Source: Tissierellia bacterium
GTDB taxonomy: Bacteria > Bacillota > Clostridia > Tissierellales > Peptoniphilaceae
Length of the DNA stretch: 43,825 nt
Direction of reading: 5' to 3'
Assembly (NCBI GenBank): GCA_030537815.1
Contig: JAUNVF010000018.1
Location: 1 to 43,825, forward strand
The notes under the pieces are model-generated. The model was given only the letters and a program-made list of their open reading frames with translations, was not told where the DNA came from and ran no database searches. The position numbers and the translations under genes are program-made. Below, piece after piece: positions 43,398-43,825 of this stretch. Within the stretch, counting starts at the first letter, position 1, and every line of letters begins with the position of its first letter.

Positions 43398-43825
43398 GAT
43401 TCCTCCTTATATAATATATTAAGTAGAATTATACGACCGACATAATGCCTTTCATATTATTCCATTTTAAATACTCTTTTTAACTCTTTTATATATTAAG
43501 TTCAATTTATCAATAATCATTTGGGTAACTTATTTGCTAATAAGATATTTACATATAGCTTCCTTATAATTAATTATCATTTAATAATATTATTTAAGCT
43601 TTAATTATATTAGTAATTGCTACCCTAAATAGGGAATCTGGATACTAGTTAACATAAAAATTAAATCGATATATTTTCATATAAACAGCTTAGAAATCTC
43701 TAATAAAATTCAAAGCTATTTAACCCATATCCAATTTACAACAACCGAGATCTTTTCCTTATTTTTGATTATAAATTATTAATCAACAATAATTATAATC
43801 ACTTCACAACTTATTTACTAAAATA
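43398..43825. other. AT-rich upstream region at the window edge, no gene recognised
   Basis: These 428 bases have no open frame worth calling, no RNA gene and no terminator that I can recognise. Apart from the putative promoter at 43428-43455, the sequence is very AT-rich with only short chance palindromes such as CCCTAAATAGGG at 43623-43634. Confidence 0.6.
43428..43455 (-). promoter_or_regulatory. putative promoter of the CWB2 protein gene
   Basis: On the minus strand, ATGAAA (43455-43450), a 16-base spacer and TATAAT (43433-43428), about 30 bases upstream of the ATG. The -10 is perfect and the -35 weak. Confidence 0.5.

Noticed and set aside
43623..43634. Short palindrome CCCTAAATAGGG as a regulatory site
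   Set aside because: A 5-bp stem in AT-rich sequence is expected by chance and it is far from any start.
1..43825. CRISPR arrays, tRNA or rRNA genes, insertion sequences, prophage or defence genes
   Set aside because: I found no regular repeat-spacer pattern, no tRNA-like cloverleaf, no transposase or integrase and no phage gene in any frame.

Overview
The window is AT-rich chromosomal DNA from a low-GC, Gram-positive-type anaerobe, most likely a clostridial or Tissierellia-like Firmicute. This rests on the gene content: a two-iron superoxide reductase, CWB2 cell-wall-binding repeats, a veg gene, an RNase M5 gene, a methionine T-box in front of metG, a MEP-pathway gene (ispE), and strong AAGGAGG-type ribosome binding sites. 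The species cannot be named from the sequence. Almost all genes lie on the minus strand; only dfx, an IscA-like/DUF1858 pair and a 5'-nucleotidase-like gene lie on the plus strand.

Layout from left to right. 1-9059: 23S rRNA methyltransferase, desulfoferrodoxin, TrkH/TrkA potassium uptake, then a minus-strand run of THUMP RNA methyltransferase, PAS/SpoIIE phosphatase, pgi and maf. 9152-16167: a heterodimeric ABC exporter, a RecB-like nuclease fused to an XPD/DinG-type helicase, and an SH3-VanY peptidoglycan carboxypeptidase. 16314-26626: a surface-glycan locus with a CapD-type dehydratase, galU, a WbpB/WbpA/WbpD/WbpE-like set for a di-N-acetylated uronic acid, a second aminotransferase, a PglC-like phosphoglycosyl transferase and MurJ. 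26673-35387: murI, ispE, veg, mgtE, two small plus-strand Fe-S or redox-type genes, a glutaredoxin-like gene, rsmA, rnmV, tatD and metG, which keeps part of the Bacillus metS-ksgA-veg-ispE order. 35403-35670: promoter and T-box leader of metG. 35681-38281: a three-gene operon of PIG-L deacetylase, FemAB/BioF2-like acyltransferase and GNAT acetyltransferase. 38391-43825: a cytoplasmic 5'-nucleotidase-like enzyme, an S41-like lipoprotein, and a secreted Ig-like/CWB2 protein.

The main observation is that two of the three genes in the PIG-L/FemAB/GNAT operon carry lesions. The GNAT gene has an in-frame TAA at codon 24, downstream of a start that is coupled to the FemAB stop as TAATG. The PIG-L gene is frameshifted near its 3' end, and the lost frame continues to an ATGA overlap with the FemAB start. 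The module looks like it is decaying or switched off, although assembly error cannot be excluded from one sequence.

The glycan genes fit two sugar-nucleotide branches: UDP-GlcNAc oxidised and aminated at C3 (WbpA, B, E, D) and UDP-GlcNAc dehydrated and aminated at C4 (CapD/PglF-like plus PglE-like). A PglC-like enzyme would load one sugar onto undecaprenyl phosphate. No glycosyltransferase, polymerase or dedicated Wzx is in view, so the rest of the pathway must lie elsewhere. I see no tRNA or rRNA gene, CRISPR array, insertion sequence, prophage or defence island.
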